From positions 25,940,945-26,004,944 of the forward strand of contig OV884059.1 in assembly GCA_930367215.1 (NCBI GenBank): 64,000 nucleotides of DNA, read 5' to 3'. The notes under the pieces were generated by a model. The model searched no databases and was not told the origin of the DNA. It saw only the letters and a list, made by a program, of their open reading frames with translations. Source of the DNA: Pollenia angustigena. Taxonomy: Eukaryota > Arthropoda > Insecta > Diptera > Polleniidae. Every line of letters starts with the position of its first letter. The first letter of the stretch is position 1. A program made the position numbers and the translations under genes. Shown piece by piece: positions 11,299 to 20,987 of the stretch.

Positions 11299-11673
11299 TT
11301 ACGATTTTATTTAAAGCGGCTTCCATTGAACCAATTTTTGTTGTATAAAAGTAAAAATTAGCCAACTTTAGTTGAAGCAACTTAAGTTGCAGCAATTATT
11401 TCAACGAATAATTTTATTGTTAGCGAATTTACAACATGAGTTTTAAAGCATTTTAGTTGAATATACCAAAAGAAAGATGATTTTCTGCGAAGACAATTGT
11501 AGCTCTTCTTATTAAAGCATCTTGAGTTGGAGCTTTTTTAACTGTAGCAACTTTTGTTACTGTTTGTTGTTTGTTTAATTGACTAAAAGAGGAGCATTTT
11601 TGTCAATTTTATTAAGTACGCGGATACCCTAAATGGGAGCTATCTTTGTTGCTGCTAAATTGCAATTATTTTA

Positions 11674-11884
11674 AGTCCTCGTCCATATTATGAAACATTT
11701 GCTGCAAAACTTTCTTCAATTTTTTTTTCGTGTCCATACGATGAAACTTTTCTTCTTCTTCGTTTCGATAACAAAGTCTCAAAAACTATTTGTTCAAGAA
11801 AAAAAACAATTTTCCATACATCCTTCACTTTTCACTACCAAAATGAAATGTTTCGCAGCAAATTTTACATAATGTGGACGGGGA
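11674..11884. mobile_element. Degenerate MITE, AGTCCTCGTCC family, copy 1
   Basis: The left end AGTCCTCGTCCATATTATGA is identical to that of the next element at 11961. The right end (GCAGCAAATTTTACATAATG...GACGGGG) is an eroded inverse of it. An interior GTCCATACGATGAAA block repeats the terminal sequence. Confidence 0.55.
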
Positions 11885-11960
11885 AATAAAGAAAGTTTAA
11901 AACATTAAGGCAACTTTTAACACATTTGATTTATTACTTGAGATAAAGCGATTTTCCTTA

Positions 11961-12183
11961 AGTCCTCGTCCATATTATGAAACATTTGCTGTGAAACATC
12001 GAGTTTGAAGATGAAAGGGGAAAGACGAATGGAAAAGTGTACTTTGTTTCACGTACAAGCAGTTTTTGTGAGTTTTTTAAATGCTGCAAAACAAAAGATT
12101 TATTGTATGGACTCGTGCTGCAGTTTCAAAAGAAAATTGAAGAAAGTTTCTGCAGCTAATGTTTCATAATACTGACGAGGACT
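11961..12183. mobile_element. MITE, AGTCCTCGTCC family, copy 2
   Basis: Ends AGTCCTCGTCCATATTATGA and AGTCCTCGTCAGTATTATGA are inverted. The element is bordered by TTA on the left and TAA on the right; shifting one base gives TTAA on both sides. It sits only about 80 bases from the related copy at 11674-11884, in the same orientation. Confidence 0.7.
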
Positions 12184-13803
12184 TAATAATAAATTTGCAG
12201 CAATTTTTGCTGCGGCCAAGTTCCAAGTTAAAGTGTAAGGAAATTCTTTTAAATATCCTCAATAAAGACAACTTTGCAATAGTTCATTTTATTGAATCAA
12301 CTTTAGTTGCAGCAACTTAAATTGCAGCATTATTAGTTGCAGTAACTTTTGTTGCTTCGAATTTAGTATAATTAATATCCAATTTAAGGCGGAAAAAGGC
12401 TTTGTGGCCTTAATTTTGATGAGCTGCCAATTTATTTTGGAATTATTTACCGAAATTTCATAAAACTCATTTTGATTGAATGTCTTACTTTCTGCTCCAA
12501 TTGCGGCAAACGCCGCAACAATTAAACAAATTTCAAGTGTATAATAAATTTTTTAAAATTGTTTTTGCAAAATAAAATTATGTAGAATTATTTTTTTAAG
12601 CCATTTTTTTCTGTTTTCTTTTTAAAAGAAGAAGTTGTATAATAAAAAAACACACACATACACATACAGGGCGACTTTTGTGTGTGTGTGAGAGAATTTG
12701 TTTGCGTTTATTTTACCGTTACATGACTTGTATAACCCAATATCCTTTCATGTCTACAACATGGCTCCATTTAGGCGGCTAGCGGTATTGTTTTTTACTT
12801 TGATGTTGTTGTCTTTTGTTGCTGTTGTTTTCTTAAGTTCGACAGTGTGTTTGTGTGTGTTAAAATTTTTATTATAAAATCTAACAACAAAAAGCTTATT
12901 GGGAAAAGCAGCTGTTGTTTTTCTTTTGATTCTCTCTTGATTTTTTTTTTTTTTTTTTGTATTTTTTATTGTTATTATTTTTGGCTTTTAGCCAAACACG
13001 AACTTTTAAGAAAAACCAACGACCACTACAAGAGTCGTGTTAATGTGTCCAAAACAAAAACAATTGCAAATTACGAACAAGTTAGTGCATGCTTATAATA
13101 TATTCCAAAGAATGGAACAAGCAACAACAACGAAATATTGGAAGGAAACAAAAAAGCACATGCTTTTTAGTGGAAGTAAAAGAAAAAGAGGAAAGCAAAA
13201 ATAAGGATAAGCCTTCTTAGACTCGAGCAGACATGAACAACAGCTTTGAAATAAAAATTTAGTCTTCGTCGAGCTTTCAAAACGTGTGCAACTATAAAAA
13301 ACCAATTCAAAAGGATTTGAAAAATAAAGAAATATTAAAGCCAGTATATTATTATTATTGAAAAACTAAAGTGGAAATTAAAATAAAATGGTAATAAAAA
13401 TTATAATAAAAAAAAATTTAATAACAAATAAATTATAAAGAAGTAAAATTTAAAGAAATTTGTTTAAATGTATAAAGAAATTGAATAAATAAAAATAACT
13501 TTAAGAAGTTTAAAATACAAATGAAATTTTAAAAAATGAAATGAATTTAACATTTTTCAAAAAAAAAAAAAAAAAAAAAAATAGGAAACATTTTTTAAGA
13601 AATTTAAACATTTTTTTTAAATGTTTATAAACTAAATTTCTGTAAACTTTAATTAAAAAAATAAATTATCGAGAATTCATATTAGAGAAAATAATTATTT
13701 TAATTAAAGTGTTTTACGCCAAATAACTAGAATTTATAAATATTTTTAAAAAACAAAGTTTTTTTATACAAATTCTAAATAAATTTAAGCCGACATTTTA
13801 CTT
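12184..13803. other. Gene-free AT-rich stretch
   Basis: Contains a GT/CA microsatellite near 12650-12700 and long A and T runs. The opposing frames at 12847-13098 and 13093-13305 are low-complexity and have no splice or homology support. Confidence 0.4.
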
Positions 13804-13989
13804 GGGGTTTTCACGGAAGGCGGATTATCAGGTTATATGGTTATGTGGTTATATTATATATAAATTTGGTCCTGTGGTTCCTAAAAGCTACAAAATATAT
13901 TTAAAACAAATTTTAATAAATATATTTTGTTGTTGTTAGTATAACTAGAAAACCGTATAACCCGATAACCAGCCCTCCGTGAACCACCC
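13804..13989. mobile_element. Palindromic MITE with GGGT-GTTCACGGA ends
   Basis: The left arm (GGGTTTTCACGGAAGGCGGA, TTATCAGGTTATATGGTTAT) and the inverse of the right arm (GGGTGGTTCACGGAGGGCTG, GTTATCGGGTTATACGGTTT) match over about 45 bases. The target duplication is not clear. The ends resemble the G-rich TTCAC ends of the TTA-flanked elements. Confidence 0.6.
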
Positions 13990-15789
13990 AAATTAATAAC
14001 AAAAAAAAAAATATACATATATATATTTTTTTTAACTTATTTAACAACTTAAACACGATATAAAAAATTTTTTTTATATAAAAACTTTAAAATCTAAACC
14101 GATAATTACAAAAATTGCAAAAGCAAAAGAAAATGTTACATTAAGAAAAAAAGTACGAATCCGTTTATTTTTTAGTTAAACCAAGAAAATCGTAAAAAAA
14201 ATCGTTTCTTTAAGCCAAAAATCAATACAAATTAAGACACAAAAAAAAAGAGAAAACTACATTGAAGTAGAAAAAAATGTCTGGAGTATGCCTCACTTTC
14301 TTTGTATAATAAAAGAAAAACTTTAAATGTTCCATTAGAAAAAAAGAACAACTTAAAAAACTCCCTTTTTTCTTTCCAAAAAAAAAACTCCATTTTCAAA
14401 CACCTTTCTTGGTTGTTCTTTATAACTCTCACTGAAATGAGTTTATTTTCATTGAAAATGTCCTGTTTATCAAATACAAACGAATGAAAACAGCAATTAA
14501 ATTAACGGTTAAATACAAAAACACTAGGAGATGTTCCAATAGAAGAGAACTTGTAGTGGAAGAAAAGTTTACATACATACTATGTAAGTGTGTAAGTATG
14601 TACACACGGTCTCTTTTATGCAACTCCGTTATAAATGCAGGCATAAGTGAGTAACTTTAGTCAAAGCTTCTTCTTCTTCTTCTTGTTCTTCTTTTTTGAT
14701 TTAAAACTAGTATCTTATGGGAGTTATTGTTGTAGTTGTTATTGCTGTTCATATACTCACTCCTAAAAATATATGAGTAAGAAAGAAGTCATTTATTGTT
14801 ATTGTTGTTATATATTGACTAAAACAGTTATGTATATCGTGCTCGTGTTTATATTTTTATTATTATTGTTGCCAGAGTTGCAGTGCAGGGAGTTTTATAA
14901 TAGCGGAGTTTTATAGAGAATATACTCCGTTTATTCAATTTTGTTGTTGTTGTTATTGCTGATATTTGTTGGTTTTTTTCAATGGTGGTGGAGTATGTTA
15001 GTGTTCGTTCTATTGATTCTTCTTTTGTGATCCTTTTTATATTTTAAGTTTAATATGTATTATACAATACGTTTTTTCCTTGCTTTTTATAATCGTTATC
15101 CATGTACATACACATATGTATTCGTATTCATGTATAAAACTTGAAAAAAAAGGAATTGTCGCAACAACAACTACACTAAACAGCAAAGAAAAAAAACAAC
15201 AAAACTCCAATAAAATGGAAGTTGAATAAAGTATATAGAAAATGAGTTTAAATTGGATTTATATATTGAGTTTTGATGGTAAAAGAAGTGTCAGTTAAAT
15301 TTTTTACGCCGACGGGTGCGGTCCTTTTTTTATAATAAAAAAAAAAATTATATATTAATCCTATAAAAGAATCCTTATAAAACACACAATCAAGTTACCA
15401 ATCAAGTGTTTTCTTATAAGAAAAAATAGTTTCTATAGAAAAAAATGTAAGCAAATAACAAAAAGAACAAATAAGAAACACAATAACTAAAAAGGACTAT
15501 TTCTGCAAAAATAAACATTAAAGAAAAAAATCTATTTCTTCAAAATCATTTAAATAAAAAAAGGACTATTTTGGTTTTAAATAATCAAGAATAATTAAAA
15601 AATATTGCTTTTATAAAAAATTAAGAAATTTTGTTTTAAAATCAGGATCTCTTTTAAACAAAAACTATAAAAAACTTTTAAAAAAATTTGTTATTTTTAT
15701 AAACAGTACCCAAAAAAAAGAAAAAAAAAAAAATAAAAAATTATTTAATTAAAAAATTTGTGATAAAAATTTAAAAGTCAATTAAATTT
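13990..15789. other. Gene-free AT-rich stretch with microsatellites
   Basis: Includes a CTT/TTC run at about 14667-14692 and several GTT/ATT runs (14715-14970). No gene is recognised. Confidence 0.4.
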
Positions 15790-15920
15790 GCACTAGTAAA
15801 CAAATGAATAGTATCAATTAAACGTTTTATTCACTTGATTAAACATTTAATTAACTTGATTAAACTTTAAATTTAATTGATTAAAGTTTTAATCAAAACT
15901 GATTTTATTTTTGATTAAAA
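15790..15920. repeat. Solo copy of the TTGATTAAACGTTTAATT repeat
   Basis: The sequence ATAGTATCAATTAAACG followed by tandem ACTTGATTAAAC-type units is a diverged copy of the tail of the 334-bp repeats at 34891-35955. It suggests that the tail is part of a mobile family with at least two sites here. Confidence 0.5.
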
Positions 15921-16379
15921 AAAATTTTAAATAATACCAGTTAAACGGCAAAACTTTTAAAATTTTAATTTAAAAATATACTGACATATTCGGCCTTATT
16001 GTGTGAGGCGTTGTCGTTAACGATTGAGTCGGTTTTTGTAACAGCTTCAAGAACAAAGATTTTGTTATCAACTTATTTAATTATTTATTTATGTTTGAAA
16101 TTCGTTTTTCATGTCAAATAAAAATAGGATTAAACTACGTTCACAATCAAAAAAACATTTTCATTTGGTGTTCATAATAGAGCAATAATTTCTTTTGCAA
16201 CCACACACATTTTGCATCAAGAAACCGTTCGAAAATTTTAGCCACAACAATATTATGCATTTATTTTTATTTTTGTAAACATTTTGTTAAAATTTTCATT
16301 CAAAACTAAATAAAATTATTTTAAACGTCAGAAACAATTTCATACAAATCGTTGCTGAAGTTCTACACCATTTTTCATT

Positions 16380-16640
16380 TAAAATGAGAAAATTCAAGAT
16401 GAAATTGAGAAAATTCCAATTGAAATTGAGAATTTCAATTTGATATTAAGAAAATTCCAATTGAAAACGAGAAATTCAATTTGATATTGAGAAAATTCCA
16501 AATGAAATTGAGAATTTAAATTTGAAATTGAGAAAATTCCAAATGAAAATGAGAATTTTAATTTGAAATTGAGAAAATTCCAAATGAAATTGAGAAAATT
16601 CCAAATGAAATTGAGAAAATTCCAAATAAAATTGAGAAAT
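16380..16640. repeat. Minisatellite arm, AATTGAGAAAATTCCAAATGA units
   Basis: About twelve units of roughly 21 bases vary around AAATTGAGAAAATTCCAAATG. They form the left arm of the inverted repeat of the 16132-17759 element and are mirrored at 17385-17610. Confidence 0.7.
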
Positions 16641-16755
16641 TTTAATTTTTCTTTGATAAAATTGAATTCTCTATATAATTTTTATTATACTTATTCAACA
16701 AACATACATAACTAACAAGGATCGAAAAATATGAAAATAAATACAAATCGCAGTA

Positions 16756-17085
16756 TTATTGACCAACAGGCATATCTTCCAGATCCAGAGCAGATTGGTA
16801 AAACGATGAAGTATGTTGTATGGCTCTACTGCAATCTCCAGTAGTTATACATGTGTTAGAAGCATTAATCATCTGTTCTAAAAAGACAAGCCTCTGTTCT
16901 CCTACATGGGTGGGAATTACGTTCGGTACATTCATCGCTGTTGTTACCGTACTTTTTATTTTTGACCAAATAATTTCAATGGGGTTAAGCATCAGTGAAT
17001 AGAAGCTCAATCGCAGGAGCGTAGCTGGAGAGTTGTCAGAAATAATTTGTAGCCGACTGTGGCATTGAGCATTGTCACATACCAA
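16756..17085 (-). pseudogene. IS630/Tc1-mariner-like (DDE_3) transposase C-terminal relic
   Basis: The minus-strand frame of 109 codons begins near VCDNAQCHS, matching the second catalytic Asp motif (D-N-A-x-x-H) of IS630/Tc1-type transposases. About 35 residues later it has YSLMLNPIEIIWSKIKS, the family's (Y)SPxLNPIExxWS motif with the catalytic Glu. The DNA-binding N-terminus and the first Asp are absent, so it cannot be active. It occupies the centre of the inverted-repeat element 16132-17759, immediately inside a CGCAGTATTATTGACC inverted pair. A parent transposase with these ends would have mobilised the element; this is inference. Confidence 0.75.
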
Positions 17086-17151
17086 TACGAGGATCTGGAT
17101 GCCTGTTGGTCAATAATACTGCGATTTTTATTTACAGCCAGTTCATGGATT

Positions 17152-17268
17152 TCGAACGTCATCGTTCGCATAGAAAATTACATTAAAAACAAAAACAAAC
17201 TTCGAACAATGTCCGAATTTTGTTTTTGTTTTAAATGTAATTTTCTATGCGAACGATGACGTTCGATA
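17152..17268. mobile_element. Nested 117 bp palindrome
   Basis: TCGAACGTCATCGTTCGCAT then AGAAAATTACATT and AAAACAAAAACAAA are followed by their inverses with a centre of about 20 bases. The hairpin interrupts the right arm of the 16132-17759 element. Confidence 0.6.
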
Positions 17269-17384
17269 TCGTTAAACAGGCAGTTAGTTTAATTTTTTTC
17301 GATCCTTGTTAGTTATGTATGTTTGTAGAATGAATATAATAAAATTATATAGATAATTCAATTTTATCAAGGAAAAATTAAAAT

Positions 17385-17610
17385 TTCTCAATTTCATTTG
17401 GAATTTTTTCAATTTCAAATTTAAACTTCCCAATTTCATTTGGAATTTTCTCAATTTCAAATTGAAATTCTCAATTTCATTTGGAATTTTCTCAATTTCA
17501 AATTGATATTCTCAATCAATTGGAATTTTCTCAATTTCATTTGGAAATTTCTCAATTTCAAATTGAAATTCTCATTTTCATTTGGAATTTTCTCATTTTC
17601 AATGAAAAAT
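17385..17610. repeat. Minisatellite arm (inverse of 16380-16640)
   Basis: About ten units around TCATTTGGAATTTTCTCAATT, the inverse of the left minisatellite. Open frames here (for example 17440-17655) are products of the repeat. Confidence 0.7.
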
Positions 17611-17827
17611 GGTGTAGTTGACTCAACTTTAGTTACATTTTTAAAAAAAATTTAGTTACATTTTTGTTCTAAAAATGAAAGGAAAATATATGAAATACTT
17701 TGGGAAGAAAAAAGATAGAAGAAAAAACGAAATTGTTTTTTTGATTGTGAACGTAGCTTTATATGAAAAACTATAAATATTTAAAAATTAATTGATATTT
17801 TAAAAGCATCGGTAAAATTAGCCATAA

Positions 17828-18031
17828 GGGCCATTATTCCAACTTGTCTTTAGTAAAAGGCAGGATTTTGTCGGACGTATGTATAACAAGAAATTTATTA
17901 TTTCAACTTAACTTTACCCTACCCGATAAGTAGAACTGCCTTTGGTTTATAGCAAAATGGTAATAGTGAAAAACTTTTAATATGGGGTACAAAATCCTGC
18001 CTTTAACTATCGGCAAGTTGTAATATGGGCC
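17828..18031. mobile_element. PIF/Harbinger-like MITE, 204 bp, TAA target duplication
   Basis: Ends GGGCCATTATTCCAACTTG and the inverse GGCCCATATTACAACTTG are flanked by TAA at 17825-17827 and 18032-18034. It is the same family as 8367-8492. An internal inverted pair GGCAGGATTTTGT/ACAAAATCCTGCC lengthens the hairpin. Confidence 0.75.
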
Positions 18032-18189
18032 TAAAGGACTTAAAATAGTGCATTAAAAAAATATTGTTGAACATTTTTGGATTATAATAAAACATTTTTT
18101 AAAATTGACACAGGATTTAAACTCATTTTTGTATTTATAAGTCTCTTGTTGATCAAGTGAGAAATATTTTTTTTTAATATAAAACAAAA

Positions 18190-18420
18190 TTCTGTAAAAA
18201 GTTTGGTTTGCTTGGAGCATAGGGAACTGGAACTTTTTGTTTGCAGAGGTGTACGTAGTCTGCTTGTCATTAACTTGGGAGAGACCAGAAATTATTCCTC
18301 TGCTGACTTTCCAAGCTGCTCACTACTTCCGGTCATAGGCCAAGTAGATTCCGGGCAATGGCTTTTTTCACTTCCGCTGAAAGTTAGAGTGAGAAGGCGA
18401 ACATTCATGTAGTCTGAATG
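18190..18420. other. GC-richer island, possible coding relic, unassigned
   Basis: The base composition is closer to coding DNA than its surroundings and frames stay open on both strands for tens of codons (69 codons on + at 18203-18412). I could not identify a motif in either direction. It may be an old transposon coding fragment. Confidence 0.25.
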
Positions 18421-19199
18421 GTCAAAATGTATCATGACGTTTCAGGCAAGTAGGTAAACGATTTTTATATGTTTGCTAAAGCATGACTGCAATGTGGTTT
18501 TGGTCGCACAGATAGCAGCCCTATCACAAATCTATGAAAGGAGGGCTAGAAACCCACCTAAAATTTTGAAATTTAGACTAAATTTTCAGATAACAAACTA
18601 AACTTCTGTCGATTTTTTGCTATATATTTGCTGGTTTCTTTCAATACCATGCTTTATATGCTCATAAGCTGATTTCGAAATAAACACAAGGGTACGGCAC
18701 GTTAGTGTACCATACCGTATTTTTCTATGAGCAGTAACAAACGCATTCTATAAAAAAAACAGTCCACAAATTCTTTTTTGTGTTTGTGAACTTGTACACA
18801 AGCAAAATGCGGTTAATAACGATTGTCAGCTAAAGGCCACAAATACTTTAACAACGTACTGAACTCGTTTTAGTGTGCGTGTAGTGTTTTATTGTATTTT
18901 CATGTGACTGTTTCAAAGGCAATATCATTCATGGAAAAAACCCATATGCAGCAACTATCAAAAAGTAATTTCAATTTGTATGGTTAGCAAAACATGAACA
19001 TTAAAAGTTCTGTATTTCAAAGCGAACGCATATCACTAAGAAATACAGCACGCGTACGCTTTAAATAACCACTACACTAAAACATGCTTAAACATGAGAT
19101 GTAACTTATCAGAGTATTTGTGTTCGCTAGATTAAAATCAAATGGACAAACACAAAAAAAAAGTTTTAAGCTTCTTTGACAATGGCAGCAACATTTATA
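18421..19199. other. AT-rich DNA, nothing recognised
   Basis: No coding frame, repeat match or structured element was found. Confidence 0.35.
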
Positions 19200-20070
19200 C
19201 TTGGCGTTCACAATAAATCAAAAATTTTTTTCACTACTAATTAACTTTTTAATTAAGAAACCGTTGGCAATTATTTTCCAGAACAATATAACGTATTTAT
19301 TAGTATTTATACCCACACCACAATAGTGGAGAGGGTATTATGCATTTGTGCTGATGTATGTAACGCCTTAAAATATTGGTCCTAGACCCACCTTAAAGTA
19401 TACCGATCGTCTTAGAATCACTTTCTGAGTCGAACTAACGATGTCTGTCCGGCTGGCAGGCTGGCTGGCTGGCTGTCCATGTAACCTTGTGCGCAAAGTA
19501 CAGGTCACAATTTTGGAGATAATTTTATGAAATTTGGGTCATAGGTTCTTATTGGCACAAGGACCAAGCCTATTGAAATGGGGCAATTTCTGCCTCTCAA
19601 ACCGATTTTAATGAAATGTGTCTATAGGGACACATTAGCTATACAGTTTTTCAAAAATAGGAACCCAAGGGGAGGTAGGGGGCAATTTCTGCCTCTCACA
19701 AACTTTCACACCAATTTTCATGAAGTTTATAAACATAGATAAATCCATATTTATATGGACATAAACGCATGATGTGTTTTTAAATACTGTGTTGTAGGGT
19801 ATCATATGGTCGGGCTTGACATACTGTACTTTCTTACTTGTTTTAAAACATTTTGTTAAAATTTTTTATTCAAAACTAAATAAAATTATTGTAAACGTAA
19901 TTTTCAATTTCAGACAAAATGTTGCTGAAGTAAAAGTAGACTCAACTTTTAAAAAAAAAAAACTTTAGTTCCAATTTTGTTCGAAATATTAAAGGAAAAT
20001 ATATGAAATACTTTGGAAAAAAATAAGATGGAAGAAAAAACGAAAATGTTGCTGCCATTGTGAATCATGC
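19200..20070. mobile_element. Second member of the 16 kb element family, interrupted
   Basis: The left flank (CGTTCACAAT, AAGAAACCGTT, AACAATAT) and the right flank (TTTTGTTAAAAT, TTCAAAACTAAATAAAATTA, TTGCTGAAGT, AGGAAAATATATGAAATACT, CCATTGTGAA) run parallel to the outer arms of 16132-17759, without the minisatellite and transposase core. A 0.53 kb unrelated repeat (19311-19842) interrupts the left arm. Confidence 0.65.
19311..19842. mobile_element. Dispersed fly repeat (ACCCACACCAC...TTCTTACTTGTTTT), full copy
   Basis: Comparison with the uninterrupted relative at 16260-16300 places the limits: the repeat begins ACCCACACCACAATAGTGGA and ends near TTTCTTACTTG. Landmarks are GAGGGTATTATGC, TGATGTATGTAAC, ACCGATCGTC, GGCTGGCTGGC, GTACAGGTCACAATTTTGGA, then two copies of GGGGCAATTTCTGCCTCTCA and ATAAATCCATATTTATATGG. 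Other copies or fragments are at 37470-40715 (interrupted) and 63120-63413. I do not assign a class. Confidence 0.65.
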
Positions 20071-20343
20071 CTCAGAGTTTGTTTTAAGAAAAATTTCACT
20101 ACGTTAGTGTACAGTTTTAGTTCGAACTCTGTTTATAGAGCATCATCATAAAAACTTGCGTATACTGGTGTTCTATAGTCAGGAATATCCTAAACAAACC
20201 GAAGTTTTATCGGTAATAGAGATAGTGATTTGTTTATATTAGAGCCCATATGTTTTAAACGTAAAATTTTAATGGAACTGTGAAGAGCTTTTAGGACTAA
20301 GAAAATTTTAGAAAGAAAAAGTGTGTTAAAAAGACACTTTTAA

Positions 20344-20987
20344 GGTGGGGCATACACTATCGATCATGAGTGGCAGTTTTGCTTAAATTTTCGCTTGAAC
20401 GAAAGTGTGTGTGTGTGGCCCTTAATATTTGACTGCAGTTTTGCTCAAATTTTCGCCTGATCGATAGTGTGCGTGGCCGCTAATTTTTGACTGCAGTTTT
20501 GCTCAAATTTTCGCTTGAACGAAAGTGTGTGTGTGGCCGCTAATTATTGACAGCAGTTTTGCTCAAATTTTCGCCTGATCGATAGTGTGTGTGGCCGCTA
20601 ATTATTGACAGCAGTTTTGCTCAAATTTTCGCTTGCTCTATAGTGTGTGTGGCCGCTAATTTTTTACTGCAGTTTTGCTCAAATTTTCACTTGCTCGATA
20701 GTGTGTGTGGCCGCTAATTTTTGACTGCAGTTTTGCTCAAATTTTCGCCTGATCGATAGTGTGTGTGGCCGCTAATGTTTGACTGCAGTTTTGCTCAAAT
20801 TTTCGCTTTCTCGATAGTGTGTATGGCCGCTAATTTTTGACTACAGTTTTGCTCAAATTTTCGCTTGCTCGATAGAGTGTGTCGCCGCTAATCTTTGACT
20901 ACAGTTTTGCTCAAATTTTCGCCTGATCGATAGTGTGTGTGGCCGCTAATTCTGACTATCAATTAAGTTCGAAAGTGTGTTAACCGC
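20344..20987. mobile_element. Harbinger-like element with expanded minisatellite core
   Basis: The outer ends GGTGGGGCATACACTATCGA and GCGGTTAACACACTTTCGA (inverse of right) are related, and both sides are bordered by TTAA (20340-20343 and 20988-20991). The G-rich ends with ACAC follow the style of the other TTA/TAA-flanked elements. The body is the ten-copy 58-bp array described separately. Confidence 0.55.
20371..20960. repeat. Tandem array, ten copies of a 58-60 bp unit
   Basis: The unit runs ACTGCAGTTTTGCTCAAATT, TTCGCCTGATCGATAG, TGTGTGTGGCCGCTAATTTT. Copies begin near 20371, 20432, 20490, 20550, 20608, 20666, 20725, 20783, 20840 and 20899 and differ by a few substitutions. The GATCGATAGTGTGTGTGGCCGC part of each unit resembles the outer end of the host element, so the array probably grew by repeated duplication of one end. 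Confidence 0.85.

Larger units (their letters stand above)
16132..17759. mobile_element. Large inverted-repeat transposon (1.6 kb) with transposase relic core
   Basis: The outer ends AACTACGTTCACAATCAAAA and the inverse of the right end (AAGCTACGTTCACAATCAAA) match. Further in, the arms match again at several points: the CTACACCATTTTTCATT block (about 16364 and 17615), minisatellite arms, CATACATAACTAACAAGGAT (16704 and 17315) and CGCAGTATTATTGACCAACA (16749 and 17106-17126). A decayed IS630/Tc1-like transposase lies between them. A second, shorter member of the family lies at 19200-20070. Confidence 0.7.

Noticed and set aside
20371..20960. Regular repeats that might suggest a CRISPR-like array
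   Set aside because: The 58-bp units are contiguous with no unique spacers, and the surroundings are eukaryotic.
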